In this document: one piece after another, positions 8,659 to 18,221 of the stretch
How positions within the stretch are numbered: position 1 is the stretch's first letter
Layout of the letters: each line of letters starts with the position of its first letter
DNA from: Paramagnetospirillum kuznetsovii
GTDB taxonomy: Bacteria > Pseudomonadota > Alphaproteobacteria > Rhodospirillales > Magnetospirillaceae
NCBI RefSeq assembly: GCF_003284725.1
Contig: NZ_PGTO01000004.1
Location: forward strand, 186,001-250,000
Direction of reading: 5' to 3'
DNA: 64,000 nucleotides
Position numbers and translations under genes: made by a program
The notes under the pieces: generated by a model
The model's input: only the letters and a program-made list of their open reading frames with translations
Database searches by the model: none
Told to the model about the DNA's origin: nothing

Positions 8659-11639
8659 GCCGCCAGTAGGGCGGCATCACCGCCCAAGGCGGCGGTATTG
8701 ATGCTGACGCAGTGTTCGGTGGCGTAGCGCGACAGGCTGTTGGGTCCACCGGCCTTCGGCCCCGTTCCCGATAATCCCCGACCACCGAAAGGTTGCGAGC
8801 CCACCACGGCGCCGATCATGGATCGGTTGACATAGACATTGCCGACCCGTGTTCGTGCCAAGATATGGTTGATGGTGGCGTCGACGCGGCTGTGAATGCC
8901 CAGCGTCAGTCCATAGCCGGTGGCGTTGACGGCATCAATGGCGGCGTCCAATTGATCGCTCCGCCAGGGCGCCACATGAAGGATGGGGCCGAAGACCTCG
9001 CTTTCGGGCATGGTCAATTCGGCTATTTCATAGGCACGCGGCGCGAAGAACAGCCCGCCTTCGCCACCCGGCGCCCGCGCCACCAACCGTGCATGCCCGT
9101 CCAGCCGTCGCGCATGGGCGTGGAGGCGCTCAATCGCCTCGCCATCGATCACCGGCCCCACATCCGTGGATAGCAGTGCCGGATTTCCCACCACCACTTC
9201 CCGCAGGGCGCCCGCCAGCATGGGTTCCAGCTTGACCCAGGCCTCGCGCTGAATCAGCAGGGCGCGCAGCGCCGAGCAGCGCTGTCCGGCGGAGCGGAAG
9301 GCGCTTTCCATCACGTCGATCAGCACCTGATCGGGCTGGGCGGAGCTGTCGACGATCATGGCGTTGATGCCGCCGGTCTCGGCGATCAGCGGCACGATGG
9401 GGCCATCCTTGGCCGCCAGGGCACGATGGATGCGGCGCGCCGTCGCGGTGGAGCCGGTGAAGGCGACGCCCGCCACGTCGGGATGCTCCACCAGGACAGC
9501 CCCCGTGTCCGGCCCACCGATGCAGAGGTGAAGCACATCCCTCGGCACTCCCGCCCGGTACAGCAAACGCACCGCCTCTGCCGCCATGCGCGGAGTCTGC
9601 TGCGCCGGTTTGGCCACCACGCAATTGCCGCAGGCCAAGGCGGCGGCAACTTGGCCGGTGAAGATGGCCAAGGGAAAGTTCCATGGCGAGATGCAGACGA
9701 AGACACCGCGCCCATGCAGGGTCAGCAGATTCCGCTCGCCCACCGGACCCGGCAATGGGGTGGCGGCGCCCAACAGGCGGCGGGATTCGGCGGCGTAGAA
9801 GCGCAGGAAGTCCACCGCTTCGCGGACCTCCGCCAAGGCATCGGTGATGGTCTTGCCCGCCTCGACGATGGCCAGATGCATCAGGGCGGCCCGGTGTTCC
9901 TCGAACAGGTCGGCGGCCCGCTCCAGCAGGACGGCGCGCGCATCGGCGCCAATTCCATCCCAGGCGGGAAAGGCCGCCAGGGCCTGGGCGATGGCTTGCG
10001 TCGGCGGATCGGAAGCGGGAAGAGGGGGAAGGGGCCGATTGCCGAGGGACTGGTCGAGGGCCATCAGCTCCGCCGGATCGGCCAGATCGAGCCCGGCGGA
10101 ATTGCGGCGGCCGGGAAACAGATCGCGGGGCAGCGGAATGGCGCCGCCCCTGGGCAGATCGTCCAGCGGGTCGCTCACCAGCCGCTCCACCGGCAGCGAG
10201 GCATCGGACAGCCGATTGACGAAGGAGGTGTTGGCGCCGTTTTCCAGCAGACGCCGCACCAGATAGGGCAGCAAATCCTCGTGGCTGCCCACCGGAGCGT
10301 AGGTCCGGCAGGAATGCATGGGAACCAGGTGGTGATACAGAGCCTCGCCCATGCCGTGCAGGCGCTGGAACTCCCAATCCTTGCGTTCTCCCGCCATCTC
10401 CATCACGGCGGCCATGGTATGGGCGTTGTGGGTGGCGAATTGGGGGTAAAAGGCGTCGGGGGCCGCCAGCAGGTCGGCGGCGCAGGCCAGATAGGAAATG
10501 TCGGTGGCGGCCTTGGTGGTGAAGACCGGATAGCCGGACAGGCCGCGCTCCTGCGCCCGCTTGATCTCGCTGTCCCAATAGGCGCCCTTGACGAGGCGCA
10601 CCATCAGCCTTCGACTGGTCGAGCGCGCCTGGTCGGCCAGCCAGGCGATCAGCACCCGCGCCCGCTTTTGATAGGCCTGCACCGCGAGGCCGAAGCCCTC
10701 CCAGCCCGACAGGGCAGGGTCGGCCAGCACGGCGGCGATGATATCCAACGACAGATCAAGCCGGTCGGCTTCCTCCGCATCCACCGTCAACCCGATATTG
10801 ACGGAGCGGGCGAGGTGGCACAGCTCCAGCAGGCGCGGCGTCAGTTCGGCCAGGACGCGGTCGCGCTGCGCCATCTCGTAGCGCGGATGCAGGGCCGACA
10901 GCTTGACCGAAATGCCCGGCCCCAGGAGGGGGCCGCGACCGGCCGAGACGTGGCCGACCCGAGCGATGGCGTCGGCATAGGCCCCGGCGTAGTGCCGCGC
11001 CGCGTCTTCCGTGCGGGCCGCCTCGCCCAGCATGTCGAAGGAGTGGCGGTATCCCTTGGCCTCCCAGCCCTCAGCGGTCGCCAAGGCTTCGTCCATGGCG
11101 CGGCCCATGACGAACTGACGCCCCAGAACGCCCATGGCGGAGATCAGGGCACGGCGCACCATCGCGTCGCCCAGGCGGCCGACCAGGGACCGAGCGGCGT
11201 TGACGGGGCTGTCATGATCGAGGCGAACCAGCCCCGCCCCGAACATCAGCGCCCAGGTGGATGCGTTGACGAAGGCCGAGGGACTATGCCCGAGGTGATC
11301 CTCCCAATGGGCCGAGCCGATCTTGTCCTTGATCAGCAAATCCTGGGTGCCGCTGTCGGGAATGCGCAGCAGCGCTTCCGCCAGACACATCAGCGTGACG
11401 CCTTCCGGCGTGGAGAGGCGATATTCGGCCAGGAAGCCATCGAGGTCGAGCAGATGCGGATGGTGGTGGCGGGCTGTTTCCGCCAATTCCCGTGCGGTGG
11501 ACAGGACGCGGGCGCGCTGATCGGCGGTAAGCGGGACCGCCCGCGCCAACACTCTCACCAGGGATGGTTCGTCCGCCGCCTTCATCTGGCGAATGGCGGT
11601 CCGTCCCGGATCCCTGGCGAAAGCGGAGGCTAGGATCAT
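8646..11639 (-). CDS. putA: bifunctional proline dehydrogenase / L-glutamate gamma-semialdehyde dehydrogenase PutA
   Basis: 997 residues, the short PutA type without an N-terminal ribbon-helix-helix DNA-binding domain. Proline dehydrogenase (about residues 80-440, FAD barrel) oxidises proline to P5C. The aldehyde dehydrogenase part (about 480-970) makes glutamate with NAD+, showing catalytic Glu in AETGGINAM, Cys in [12 protein letters not shown], and the C-terminal [13 protein letters not shown] at 11639 with GAGG just upstream, 20 bp after the DUF2892 gene. It overlaps the convergent chemoreceptor gene by 13 bp. Regulation by the upstream Crp/Fnr gene is plausible but inferred. Confidence 0.97.
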   Translation of the reverse strand: MILASAFARDPGRTAIRQMKAADEPSLVRVLARAVPLTADQRARVLSTARELAETARHHHPHLLDLDGFLAEYRLSTPEGVTLMCLAEALLRIPDSGTQDLLIKDKIGSAHWEDHLGHSPSAFVNASTWALMFGAGLVRLDHDSPVNAARSLVGRLGDAMVRRALISAMGVLGRQFVMGRAMDEALATAEGWEAKGYRHSFDMLGEAARTEDAARHYAGAYADAIARVGHVSAGRGPLLGPGISVKLSALHPRYEMAQRDRVLAELTPRLLELCHLARSVNIGLTVDAEEADRLDLSLDIIAAVLADPALSGWEGFGLAVQAYQKRARVLIAWLADQARSTSRRLMVRLVKGAYWDSEIKRAQERGLSGYPVFTTKAATDISYLACAADLLAAPDAFYPQFATHNAHTMAAVMEMAGERKDWEFQRLHGMGEALYHHLVPMHSCRTYAPVGSHEDLLPYLVRRLLENGANTSFVNRLSDASLPVERLVSDPLDDLPRGGAIPLPRDLFPGRRNSAGLDLADPAELMALDQSLGNRPLPPLPASDPPTQAIAQALAAFPAWDGIGADARAVLLERAADLFEEHRAALMHLAIVEAGKTITDALAEVREAVDFLRFYAAESRRLLGAATPLPGPVGERNLLTLHGRGVFVCISPWNFPLAIFTGQVAAALACGNCVVAKPAQQTPRMAAEAVRLLYRAGVPRDVLHLCIGGPDTGAVLVEHPDVAGVAFTGSTATARRIHRALAAKDGPIVPLIAETGGINAMIVDSSAQPDQVLIDVMESAFRSAGQRCSALRALLIQREAWVKLEPMLAGALREVVVGNPALLSTDVGPVIDGEAIERLHAHARRLDGHARLVARAPGGEGGLFFAPRAYEIAELTMPESEVFGPILHVAPWRSDQLDAAIDAVNATGYGLTLGIHSRVDATINHILARTRVGNVYVNRSMIGAVVGSQPFGGRGLSGTGPKAGGPNSLSRYATEHCVSINTAALGGDAALLAAQTR

Positions 11640-11659
11640 TCAACCTCGCGAAAGATGTC

Positions 11660-11848
11660 CTATTCGGTCTTGCAGGTTTTGAAGCCCAGCAGGGTATAGG
11701 CCGGGCACCAGCCCATCAGCGCGGTCAGCAGCGGCACCACGCCGATCCAGGCCCACCACCCGAGCATGCCGGTGGCGGCCAGGACGATCAGCGCGAGGCC
11801 GACGACGATACGGGCGATGCGGTCGATGCCGCCGACATTCTTGCTCAT
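11660..11848 (-). CDS. DUF2892 (YgaP-transmembrane-like) inner membrane protein
   Basis: 62-residue protein with a basic N-terminus (MSKNVGGIDRIARI), two hydrophobic segments of about residues 13-28 and 30-46, and a short tail GWCPAYTLLGFKTC with two cysteines. This is the DUF2892 pattern, related to the membrane anchor of rhodanese YgaP. Such genes often neighbour Crp/Fnr regulators, as here. It lies between the regulator and putA on the same strand. Role unknown; sulfur or redox related by family association only. Confidence 0.85.
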   Translation of the reverse strand: MSKNVGGIDRIARIVVGLALIVLAATGMLGWWAWIGVVPLLTALMGWCPAYTLLGFKTCKTE

Positions 11849-11877
11849 GATAGGGCTCTCCTCTTGGGATATGGCGA

Positions 11878-11891
11878 TTGCGTGAGCGCAT
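11878..11891. promoter_or_regulatory. possible Crp/Fnr-type half-site pair before the DUF2892 gene
   Basis: TTGCG-N4-CGCAT has the 5-4-5 geometry of Crp/Fnr family sites. It lies 30 bp upstream of the DUF2892 start, immediately downstream of the Crp/Fnr-family gene. The match is imperfect and the position fits repression or a close promoter better than classical activation. Confidence 0.25.
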
Positions 11892-11927
11892 TAAAGCCAT
11901 CCCAAGGCGCCTGCGTCCGTGATCAAG

Positions 11928-12590
11928 TCACAAAGGCCCGGCGACGCCGACCAGGGCTGCATGATTCAGGACTTTCAAGGAACCACGGGACAATTCCACC
12001 AAGCCGCGCCGCTCGAAATCCTTGAGTTGGCGACTGACCACCTCGCGGGCGGTGCCCAATTCCACCGCGATTTCCTGATGGGTGGCCTTGATGGCGGTGT
12101 CTGCCTCGGCGCGCGATGAAAGCCAACCGGCCAGACGGGCGTCGATGCGACCGAAAGCGACCTCCTCGATCAGCATCAGAAGATCGGAAATGCGCACCGC
12201 GAAGGCGGAAAACACGAAATCGCGAAAGGTTTCGGACTTGGCGAGCAGGGATTTGAAGGTGGAAGACGGCAGGATGATCAGGTCCACCGGGGTTTCAGCA
12301 ATCCCTTCCGCGCCGTAATTCTCGTTGGCGATCAGGCAATTGGTGGTCAGGACGCAGGACTGGCCGCGCTCGACCCGGTAAAGCACGATCTCGCGGCCGC
12401 CTTCCGACAGCTTGTGGACGCGGATGGAGCCGTTGACCACCAGGACGTAGTTGGAGCATTCGGCGCCATCGCGGAACATGACGGTTCCGGCCGGGACCGA
12501 CATGGGCCGGGCGGCTTGGCGGAACGCCCGCGCCGAATCGGAGTCCAAGTTGGCCAGGCCGGGAAAGGCGGCAAGACCATCCTCGGCCAT
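11928..12590 (-). CDS. Crp/Fnr-family transcriptional regulator
   Basis: 220 residues: N-terminal cyclic-nucleotide-binding-like beta barrel (about 10-125), dimerisation helix, and C-terminal winged helix-turn-helix with THQEIAVELGTAREVVSRQL as recognition region (about 165-190). It lacks the clustered N-terminal cysteines of FNR, so a 4Fe-4S oxygen sensor is unlikely. Its ATG overlaps the upstream ACT-domain gene by one base (TGATG), implying coupling. Downstream lie DUF2892 and putA, the likely local targets. The ligand is unknown. Confidence 0.92.
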   Translation of the reverse strand: MAEDGLAAFPGLANLDSDSARAFRQAARPMSVPAGTVMFRDGAECSNYVLVVNGSIRVHKLSEGGREIVLYRVERGQSCVLTTNCLIANENYGAEGIAETPVDLIILPSSTFKSLLAKSETFRDFVFSAFAVRISDLLMLIEEVAFGRIDARLAGWLSSRAEADTAIKATHQEIAVELGTAREVVSRQLKDFERRGLVELSRGSLKVLNHAALVGVAGPL

Positions 12591-13102
12591 CAGACGGCAT
12601 CCACCGCGCAGGACAGGTTCAATTCGCCCGCCGTATTGGCGATGGTGGCGAGGCAGGCATCCACCCGCGCCGGGATGGAGACGGAAAAACGGGTGACATA
12701 GACGCCTTGTTCCGGGATGCGTTGGGCGTCCATGCGCACGATATTGGCCTGGAACTGGCCGAACACCTCGGACAGTCGCGCGACAAGGCCGGGGCGGTCG
12801 CCACCCGAGACCACGATGCGGTGGGTGATGCGCCCCAGCGGGCCGTGGCTGGCATCGAGGCCGAAGGGTTGGACAGAGATGCGGGCACCGCTCAATTCGG
12901 GAAGCGCGGCCAGATCGGCCGCCACCTCGGCCGCTTCCGTGTCCTTGGGGATGTCGCAGACCGAGGTGAATTCCGCCCCGGCGCCCAGCATGGCGAAGCT
13001 GGTGTCGCCCAGATTGGCGCCGATCTCGAACAGCCGCCCGGCGATGGCCGCCACCAGACCGGTGCGATCGGGACAGAACACGGAAATAAGCACGGTGGAC
13101 AT
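12590..13102 (-). CDS. ACT-domain protein, GcvR-like
   Basis: 170 residues made of two ACT domains: VLISVFCPDRTGLVAAIAGR at the N-terminus and a second with GGDRPGLVARLSEVF in the middle. This two-ACT layout matches GcvR, the glycine cleavage repressor accessory protein, which binds glycine and acts by protein contact rather than DNA binding. The ATG at 13102 was chosen because similarity begins there. It starts the run ACT gene, Crp/Fnr gene, DUF2892, putA, suggesting amino-acid catabolic control. The specific ligand is not evident. Confidence 0.85.
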   Translation of the reverse strand: MSTVLISVFCPDRTGLVAAIAGRLFEIGANLGDTSFAMLGAGAEFTSVCDIPKDTEAAEVAADLAALPELSGARISVQPFGLDASHGPLGRITHRIVVSGGDRPGLVARLSEVFGQFQANIVRMDAQRIPEQGVYVTRFSVSIPARVDACLATIANTAGELNLSCAVDAV

Positions 13103-13193
13103 GGCGGCCTCGTTGTCTGGAACTCTCGGAACGCCATCATGGGCCAGCCGCGCCGGTTTGTTAACCCTGAGAGATGAGTCTATACTCCGCGCC

Positions 13194-13643
13194 ATGAAAC
13201 GAGGCCTCATCATGGTGGGAATCGCCCTGGGCGCGGCGGCTTTGGCCGGTGGCTGGATATGGCTGCGGGCCAAGTCCAGCGGCATCGACTATACGGATTC
13301 GGCCCAGGTGGCGCAGGGAAAGGCGCTTTATCTGACCCATTGCGCCTCCTGCCACGGCGAGCAGTTGCAGGGCGAGCCCGATTGGCAGACCAGGAAGCCC
13401 ACCGGCGAACTGCCTGCGCCGCCCCATGATTCCAGCGGACATACCTGGCACCACCCGGAACAACAGTTGTTCGCCATCATCAAGCACGGCATGGCGCGTT
13501 TCGCGCCGCCGGGTTACAAGACCGCCATGCCGTCCTTCGTCGGCGTGATGACGGATGCGGAGATCCGGTCAGTGCTGGCCTACATTGAATCCACCTGGCC
13601 GCCGGAAATCCATCAGCGGCGCGCCGCCCTGGACAAACGCTAG
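13194..13643 (+). CDS. membrane-anchored class I c-type cytochrome
   Basis: 149 residues with an N-terminal signal anchor (about 5-23) and one haem-binding CASCH motif near residue 54. A likely axial Met lies in AMPSF near residue 115. The mature domain faces the periplasm and carries electrons; partners are not shown by the neighbours. The ATG at 13194 begins MKRGLIMVG. Divergent from the ACT-domain gene across 91 bp and followed 15 bp later by a methyltransferase gene. Confidence 0.9.
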   Translation: MKRGLIMVGIALGAAALAGGWIWLRAKSSGIDYTDSAQVAQGKALYLTHCASCHGEQLQGEPDWQTRKPTGELPAPPHDSSGHTWHHPEQQLFAIIKHGMARFAPPGYKTAMPSFVGVMTDAEIRSVLAYIESTWPPEIHQRRAALDKR

Positions 13644-13658
13644 ACGGAAGAGGTTCCC

Positions 13659-14480
13659 TTGGCAGCCAAGATCAAGATCGGCAATTACGGCTATACCTGC
13701 CAGCCGCGCTGGGGATTCGGGCGACCCAGCCATCCCCGCCTGACCGAGATCATCTTCCGTCACCGGGCCGAGTATTCCCGCCAGATCGACCGGTTCGTCG
13801 AATTGGCCGATCTGTTCGCCGCCATTCCCATGCAGGCCGAGGAAGACGCGCCGACGCCGCGCTGGGTCAATCCCTGGTTCACCGCCCTGGACGCCATCGC
13901 GCTCACCGGCATGCTGGTGCGCCACGATCCCCGCCTGATCATCGAGATCGGGTCCGGCAATTCCACCAAATTCGCCAGCCACGCCATCACCACAAGGCGG
14001 CTGCGCACCAAGATCGTTTCCATCGACCCGGAACCCAGGGCCGAGGTGGACGCCCTGTGCGACGAGGTGATCCGGGCGCCCGCCGAATTCGTCGACCCGG
14101 CGGTGTTCTCCCGTCTGAAACCGGGCGATATCCTGTTCATCGACAGTTCGCACCGCAGCCTGGAAAATTCCGACGTCACCACTTTGTTCCTTGAAGTCCT
14201 GCCGGAATTGCCGCCCGGCGTCATCGTCCATGTGCACGATGTCTATCTGCCCTATGACTATCCGCCCCAGTCCGAAGGCCTGATGTATAACGAGCAGTAT
14301 CTGTTGGCGGCCCTGCTGTTGGGCGAGGGCAAGTGGCTGGAACCGTCCTTCCCCAATTACGCGGTGATCCAGGATCCGCAACTGTCGGCCAAGCTTGATC
14401 CCATCTGGCGGGCCTTGGGCACCAATGCCTTTCCTGCGCCGAGCAATTCGTTCTGGCTTAACATCAAGAAGCATCGCTAA
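13659..14480 (+). CDS. class I SAM-dependent methyltransferase family protein
   Basis: 273 residues. LIIEIGSGNSTKF is the SAM-binding glycine-rich loop, followed by KIVSIDPEP (acidic end of beta 2) and DILFIDSSH, typical of the Methyltransferase_24 group often linked to glycan or rhamnosyl modification. The TTG start at 13659 has GAAGAGG about six bases upstream. It converges with the TPR/GT41 gene, overlapping 4 bp. Substrate unknown; a glycan substrate is an inference from the neighbour. Confidence 0.85.
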   Translation: MAAKIKIGNYGYTCQPRWGFGRPSHPRLTEIIFRHRAEYSRQIDRFVELADLFAAIPMQAEEDAPTPRWVNPWFTALDAIALTGMLVRHDPRLIIEIGSGNSTKFASHAITTRRLRTKIVSIDPEPRAEVDALCDEVIRAPAEFVDPAVFSRLKPGDILFIDSSHRSLENSDVTTLFLEVLPELPPGVIVHVHDVYLPYDYPPQSEGLMYNEQYLLAALLLGEGKWLEPSFPNYAVIQDPQLSAKLDPIWRALGTNAFPAPSNSFWLNIKKHR

Positions 14481-16450
14481 CGCGTTATATTGTCTGCCTT
14501 CTTTCCGGACGCATGGCGTGCCCAGATCTGGTCGTAAGCCTGTTCGAGATCGCGAGCGAACCGGGTGGGATCGAATCCCGGCGCGGTGGGCAGCAGGCTC
14601 GACAGTCTTGCGCGAAGCTCCGACAAACACCCCCGGTCACGCCCCAATTGGCTTGCCAGGGCCAGGAATTCATCCGGGGTGTTCATCACCAGCTCGGGCA
14701 GCCCGACGGCATGCAGCAGCGACGCCGCCACCCGCGAGGCCAAACGCTCGCCCGCCACGGTGATCAGCGGCACCCCCATGCGCAGCGCGTCGGCGGCGGT
14801 GGTGTGGGCGCCGCAGACCAGGGCGTCCAGGAACAGGTCGGCGGCGGGAATGCGGGCCAGATGGTCGGGCCGTGGCAGCATGGGCGCCCAGATCAGGCGG
14901 GCGGGGTCGATTCCCGCCGTCTCGGCCGCCTGTTCGAGCCGTGCCTTGGCGGCGGGCGGCGGCGCCAACTGCCACAGCACCGAGCCGGGCACCGCGTTCA
15001 GAACTTGCATCCACAGCATGAAGCTGGCGCGGTCCAACTTGCGGTGGCCGTTGAAGGAGCAGAACACCACCGCATCCTCGGGCAGGCCGAGGTTCCGGCG
15101 GTCGGGCCGCGCCGTAATCGGGGTCCAGGCCAGATTGGCCTGATAGCTATGGGGCAGGCGGATCAGTTTTTCCGAAAAATGCCCTTCGTGGGAATCGGGC
15201 ACCAGGATCTTGTCCACGATGGCATAGTCCAGCCAAGGGGCGCCGGAACTGGCGGCGAGACCCAGCCATACCGCCTGGATCGGGGCGGGCCGCAGTGCCG
15301 CGATGCCGGGCCGGGCGTGGCGGGTGAACACCGACATGTCCACCAGGATATGGACGCCGTCGGCGGCGATCCTGGCGGCGGCGGCGCGGTCGCCCATGGA
15401 TGACAGATCGACGAAAGCATCGCAATCGCGGGCCAGTCTGTCTCGCCAGTCCGACCCGTCGTCGGGGCCGACCGAATAGGCCATGGGTCGCACCTTTGCC
15501 CGATCGTGGCGGCCGAAGACATCGCCCGCCAGATGCATGGTCGCGTGTTCGCGAAAGTCGGGCGACAGATAGCCCACCACCAGAGGCGGCGGCGCCTTGG
15601 CCTGGGGACGGAGGACCGGACGCGGCTGTCCGGGTACCCGGAAGGCGGCTTCGGCCGTGGCGATGCGGCGCAGTTCAGCCCCGGTGAAGGGATAGAAGAT
15701 GGCGTCCTGGGTGGCGACCGCCAGTTGGCGGCGTTCGGCGGCGGCGGCGAGACCGGCGCGGATCTGGGTGAACAGGGCCTCCTCGGCCTCCCAGTCGGCG
15801 GTCTCGCGATAGGCGCGCAGCAGGTGGCCCTTGGGCGGCGCCAGATTGGGATCGATGCCAAGGGCCTGCTTCAATCTTTCGATGGCCTCGTCGTGGCGGC
15901 CCAGGCGCAACAGGGTCTGGCCCAGCATGGCCTGAAGCTCGGCCACCTTGGGATGCAGGCGGACGGCGATTTCCAGGGCGGGCAGGGCGGTCTCGGGCTG
16001 CCCGGCGGCCAGCAGCTGGCAGAGATTGAGATGTCCGCCCACCACGCCGGGCGCCACTTGGGTGAGGCGTTGGAAGGCGCCAGCGGCCTCGGCCGTGCGA
16101 TTGAGGACGCGGTAGGCATTGCCCAGCGCCAGCAGGCTTTCGGCGTCGTTTCCGGCGGCAAGACTCTCCAGGATGGGCAAGGCCTCGTCGGGACGGTCCA
16201 ACGCCAAAAGCCCCTTGGCCTTGCTGAACAGCGACGGCTGATGGCGCGGATCGGTCGCCAGTATTCGGTCGAGATGGGGCAGCGCCTCGGCGTGGCGGCC
16301 CGCCATCAGCATGAACAGCGCCAGATTGTAGCGGATGGCCACCGAGGACGGCGCCGCCTTGACCAGACCCTCCAGGATGGCGATGGCGGGCTTCAGCTTG
16401 CCTGCCTGGGCCAGCTTGATCGCCTTCGCCATGTCTTGATCGGTGTTCAT
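14477..16450 (-). CDS. TPR protein with GT41 (O-GlcNAc-transferase-like) glycosyltransferase domain
   Basis: 657 residues. The N-terminal third contains about six tetratricopeptide repeats. The C-terminal half is the SPINDLY/OGT fold: VGYLSPDFREH, RPAPIQAVWLG, FCSFNGHRKLD, and the nucleotide-sugar-binding region GAHTTAADALRMGVPLIT. A role in protein O-glycosylation is the family expectation; flagellin is a common target in related bacteria. The ATG at 16450 follows AAAGGCGGG. An upstream in-frame start at 16498 would overlap the phosphoesterase gene. Donor sugar and target are unknown. Confidence 0.9.
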   Translation of the reverse strand: MNTDQDMAKAIKLAQAGKLKPAIAILEGLVKAAPSSVAIRYNLALFMLMAGRHAEALPHLDRILATDPRHQPSLFSKAKGLLALDRPDEALPILESLAAGNDAESLLALGNAYRVLNRTAEAAGAFQRLTQVAPGVVGGHLNLCQLLAAGQPETALPALEIAVRLHPKVAELQAMLGQTLLRLGRHDEAIERLKQALGIDPNLAPPKGHLLRAYRETADWEAEEALFTQIRAGLAAAAERRQLAVATQDAIFYPFTGAELRRIATAEAAFRVPGQPRPVLRPQAKAPPPLVVGYLSPDFREHATMHLAGDVFGRHDRAKVRPMAYSVGPDDGSDWRDRLARDCDAFVDLSSMGDRAAAARIAADGVHILVDMSVFTRHARPGIAALRPAPIQAVWLGLAASSGAPWLDYAIVDKILVPDSHEGHFSEKLIRLPHSYQANLAWTPITARPDRRNLGLPEDAVVFCSFNGHRKLDRASFMLWMQVLNAVPGSVLWQLAPPPAAKARLEQAAETAGIDPARLIWAPMLPRPDHLARIPAADLFLDALVCGAHTTAADALRMGVPLITVAGERLASRVAASLLHAVGLPELVMNTPDEFLALASQLGRDRGCLSELRARLSSLLPTAPGFDPTRFARDLEQAYDQIWARHASGKKADNITR

Positions 16451-16481
16451 CCCGCCTTTGTCGCCGAGGCCAGGGGTTGTT

Positions 16482-17279
16482 TCAAGGCGGAAACACATGG
16501 GAGGGTCTGGGAATCACCCGCCAGGCGTTTGATCTCTTCTCGAACCAATGATGGCGGATGGTGTGGAAGATGTCGCCGCTCCAGCCCTGAATGCCCACTT
16601 CCATGTGGTCACCGTCCAGCCGCACCAGGCAATAGCCGTTGGAATCCTCGCGCAATCGGGTGGAGCAGGCGGTGGTGGCCTGGACCAGCACCAGGGAATG
16701 TCCGTGGGGGCCGTTGATCAGCTCCACATGGGCGTGGTGGACATGGCCGGTCAGCACCAGATCGATGCCGTGATCCAGCAAGGCTTCATAGGGATGGCCG
16801 CTGGCGGCGGTGGCGGGCGGGTGGTGCATGAACACCACGCGGGAGGCCTCGGCGGGCGCCTGGTCCAGCGTCGTCTCCAGATGCTCCAGATGGGCATCCT
16901 TCAGCGCGCCGGATTTCCAGCGCAGGCTCCGCGTGCTGTCCAGGCCGATGGCCACCACCTCGTCGTCGCTCCACACAGGCATCTCGTCATGGCCGGGCAG
17001 GTTGCGGTGAAACTTGGCGCGCGGCCGGAAGATGCGCGCCAGCGGCCGGTAAAGCGGGTAGAGATCGTGGTTGCCCGGAACCACCAGGGACGGCGCCGGA
17101 ACGTGGGCGAGAAAGGCCCTTGCCTCGGCGAATTGGTGGGATCTGGCCCGCTGGGTCAGGTCGCCTGAAATGATCACCAGATCGGGCCGGTGCCGGTGCA
17201 GATCGTTGAGCAGGGCATTGACCACCTTGGCATCGGTGCGGCCGAAATGAAGATCCGAGAGATGGGCGATGGTTTTCAT
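16482..17279 (-). CDS. calcineurin-like metallophosphoesterase
   Basis: 265 residues with the complete dimetal phosphoesterase signature: HLSDLHFGR, ISGDLTQRA, VPGNHDLY, FMHHPPAT and LTGHVHHAH. This fits the 3',5'-cyclic-nucleotide phosphodiesterase-like or general class III group; the substrate is not evident. The ATG at 17279 overlaps the TGA of the upstream kinase-like gene by 4 bp (ATGA), so the two form a coupled pair. Cytoplasmic, with no signal peptide. Confidence 0.92.
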   Translation of the reverse strand: MKTIAHLSDLHFGRTDAKVVNALLNDLHRHRPDLVIISGDLTQRARSHQFAEARAFLAHVPAPSLVVPGNHDLYPLYRPLARIFRPRAKFHRNLPGHDEMPVWSDDEVVAIGLDSTRSLRWKSGALKDAHLEHLETTLDQAPAEASRVVFMHHPPATAASGHPYEALLDHGIDLVLTGHVHHAHVELINGPHGHSLVLVQATTACSTRLREDSNGYCLVRLDGDHMEVGIQGWSGDIFHTIRHHWFEKRSNAWRVIPRPSHVFPP

Positions 17280-18178
17280 GCCGGGGTTCCGCCCTTCGGC
17301 ATCAGCACCCTCAACGCTTTGGGCCGCGCCTTGAACACCAGGGGCGAGGCCATCACCGTCACTTCGCCGTCCAATGACACCATCATGCGGTGCTTTTCGC
17401 TGGTGACGCGGACTTCCTTGGCGATGAAGGTCTGGATGCGGCGGCTGCCCCGCCAATGGCCGAGAACGGTTTCGGCCATCAGCCACAGCAGCGACAGCCG
17501 AGTGCTGCAGGCGGCCACATGGATGACCAGGGTGCCGGCATCCAGGGATTCGCGGGACAACGGCGGCGTCTCGTCGCGCCAAGGATTGTTGGTGATGAAC
17601 AGCATGGGAGTGGTGACCGCCCTTGGACCGTCCTTGAGGTCCAGCACCACGTCGACCATGGGATAGCGGCGCAAGGCGCGGAGCGCGGCCAATGCCATGG
17701 CCCGCCATTTGCGCATGCCGTCCCGTTGCAGGTGGTCCCGGCGGCGCACGAACCAGGGGTGCATGCCCAGCGAGGCCCAGATGGCGAAGGGCAGGCCGTT
17801 GACCTCGGCGAGGTCGATCTCGGTGGCGGAGAAGTCGAGACATCGGGCCGCCTCGATGGGATCGGCGGGCAGGCCCAGATCGCGGGCGAACAGATTCAGG
17901 GTTCCCATGGGCAGGATGCCGAGCGGCTTGTCGCGACCCAATCCCGCCACCACGGCGGTCAGGATGGTGCCATCGCCGCCACCGACCACCACGGCGTCCA
18001 GATCCTGGCGGCTGGCCAGAACCGAGAGGGTACGGGCAAGGAGGCGGCGGCCGACCAGATGGGTTTCCGTTTGATGGCCCGATTGGCAAAGGGCGTCGGC
18101 GACGGCGGTTGCCGTGGCCTCGGGCGATGCGGCGCGGAAACGACCGGACGAGCGATTGATGACGAGGGCGAGGCGCAT
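17276..18178 (-). CDS. diacylglycerol kinase catalytic-domain (YegS/LCB5-type) protein
   Basis: 300 residues. The N-terminal motif INRSSG, the nucleotide-binding VVGGGDGTI and GILPMGTLNLFARDLG are the hallmarks of the DAGK_cat/YegS/sphingosine-kinase family, which phosphorylates lipid alcohols such as diacylglycerol. The C-terminal half contains the usual beta-rich domain with SLDGEV. Upstream partner of the metallophosphoesterase with an ATGA overlap, suggesting linked lipid or phospho-metabolite turnover. The lipid substrate is not predictable. Confidence 0.9.
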   Translation of the reverse strand: MRLALVINRSSGRFRAASPEATATAVADALCQSGHQTETHLVGRRLLARTLSVLASRQDLDAVVVGGGDGTILTAVVAGLGRDKPLGILPMGTLNLFARDLGLPADPIEAARCLDFSATEIDLAEVNGLPFAIWASLGMHPWFVRRRDHLQRDGMRKWRAMALAALRALRRYPMVDVVLDLKDGPRAVTTPMLFITNNPWRDETPPLSRESLDAGTLVIHVAACSTRLSLLWLMAETVLGHWRGSRRIQTFIAKEVRVTSEKHRMMVSLDGEVTVMASPLVFKARPKALRVLMPKGGTPA

Positions 18179-18221
18179 GGCATGACAGCAGCGCGGAATG
18201 GCCGCCGCTGTCAAGGACGAG

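Noticed and set aside
11919-11931. CRP-like site GTGA-N5-TCAC
   Set aside because: The spacing is one base short of the CRP consensus and it overlaps the end of the regulator's coding sequence.
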